From positions 1 through 33,212 of the forward strand of contig CAMDFL010000038.1 of NCBI GenBank assembly GCA_945897475.1: DNA of 33,212 nt. The letters are read 5' to 3'. Below, piece after piece: positions 33,191 to 33,212 of the stretch; position 1 is the first letter of the stretch; each line of letters starts with the position of its first letter. Below the pieces are notes generated by a model, which made no database searches, was not told the DNA's origin, and saw only the letters and a program-made list of their open reading frames with translations. Origin of the DNA: Bordetella parapertussis (lineage in GTDB: Bacteria > Pseudomonadota > Gammaproteobacteria > Burkholderiales > SG8-39). The position numbers were made by a program, and so were the translations under genes.

Positions 33191-33212
33191 GTGCCATAAC
33201 AGGGCAGCACCA
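33191..33212. promoter_or_regulatory. Possible NtrC-site half at the window edge
   Basis: GCACCA (33207-33212) matches the left half of the NtrC consensus TGCACCA-N4-TGGTGCA, and the window ends where the right half would lie. GTGC (33191) and GCAC (33207) also form an inverted pair. It lies about 70 bases upstream of the predicted glnA start. Confidence 0.3.

Noticed and set aside
33191-33204. Second sigma-54 -24 element (TGGCAC on the minus strand)
   Set aside because: TGGCAC matches perfectly, but the -12 position reads AAGG instead of TTGC, so the required GC is missing.
1-33212. tRNA, rRNA, insertion sequence, prophage or defence genes
   Set aside because: None of the intergenic gaps is long enough or shows the required features, and no ORF carries transposase, integrase, toxin-antitoxin or nuclease-defence motifs that I can recognise.

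Overview
The window looks like a chromosomal housekeeping segment of a betaproteobacterium. The main clues are a pyruvate dehydrogenase operon aceE-aceF-lpdA whose E3 carries its own lipoyl domain, the neighbouring block rutE-like/folD/prlC/glutaredoxin-DUF4124/xthA, and a glnA/DUF4124/ntrB/ntrC cluster. No tRNA, rRNA, insertion sequence, prophage, integrase or CRISPR array was seen. All assignments come from reading motifs and remembered family sequences; no search was run.

Layout. 1-127 is the tail of an unidentified plus-strand gene, followed by a repeat-rich convergent gap. 301-4705 is a minus-strand sugar-phosphate block tkt-gapA-pgk. 4935-6682 (plus) holds a beta-hydroxyacid dehydrogenase and nudC. 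6714-11084 (minus) holds typA, a fumarylacetoacetate-hydrolase-family gene and dadA. 11148-16081 (plus) holds rsmE, a short remnant that resembles the N-terminus of an MBL-fold hydrolase, a TPR/GT41 glycosyltransferase, argA and a yggX-type gene. 16097-22653 (minus) is the pyruvate dehydrogenase operon aceE-aceF-lpdA, with rpiA coupled to its end by an ATGA overlap. 22867-28217 (plus) holds a rutE-like reductase, folD, prlC, a secreted DUF4124/glutaredoxin protein and xthA. 28381-33052 (minus) is glnA, a secreted DUF4124 protein, ntrB and ntrC, with a sigma-54-type promoter upstream of glnA.

How the genes fit together. tkt, gapA, pgk and rpiA supply lower glycolysis/gluconeogenesis and the pentose-phosphate pathway (and could serve a Calvin cycle if Rubisco exists elsewhere). 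The pyruvate dehydrogenase complex feeds acetyl-CoA to the TCA cycle. argA and glnA start arginine and glutamine synthesis. NtrB/NtrC probably control glnA through the sigma-54 promoter seen at its 5' side. xthA, nudC, rsmE, typA and yggX are maintenance functions.

I did not find a convincing new biological system. The most unusual signals are non-coding: at least eight different short tandem or near-tandem duplications, mostly at gene ends and in leaders; a perfect 22-bp inverted repeat between xthA and ntrC; terminator-like structures very close to the dadA, gapA and yggX starts; and the truncated gene fragment abutting the GT41 gene.
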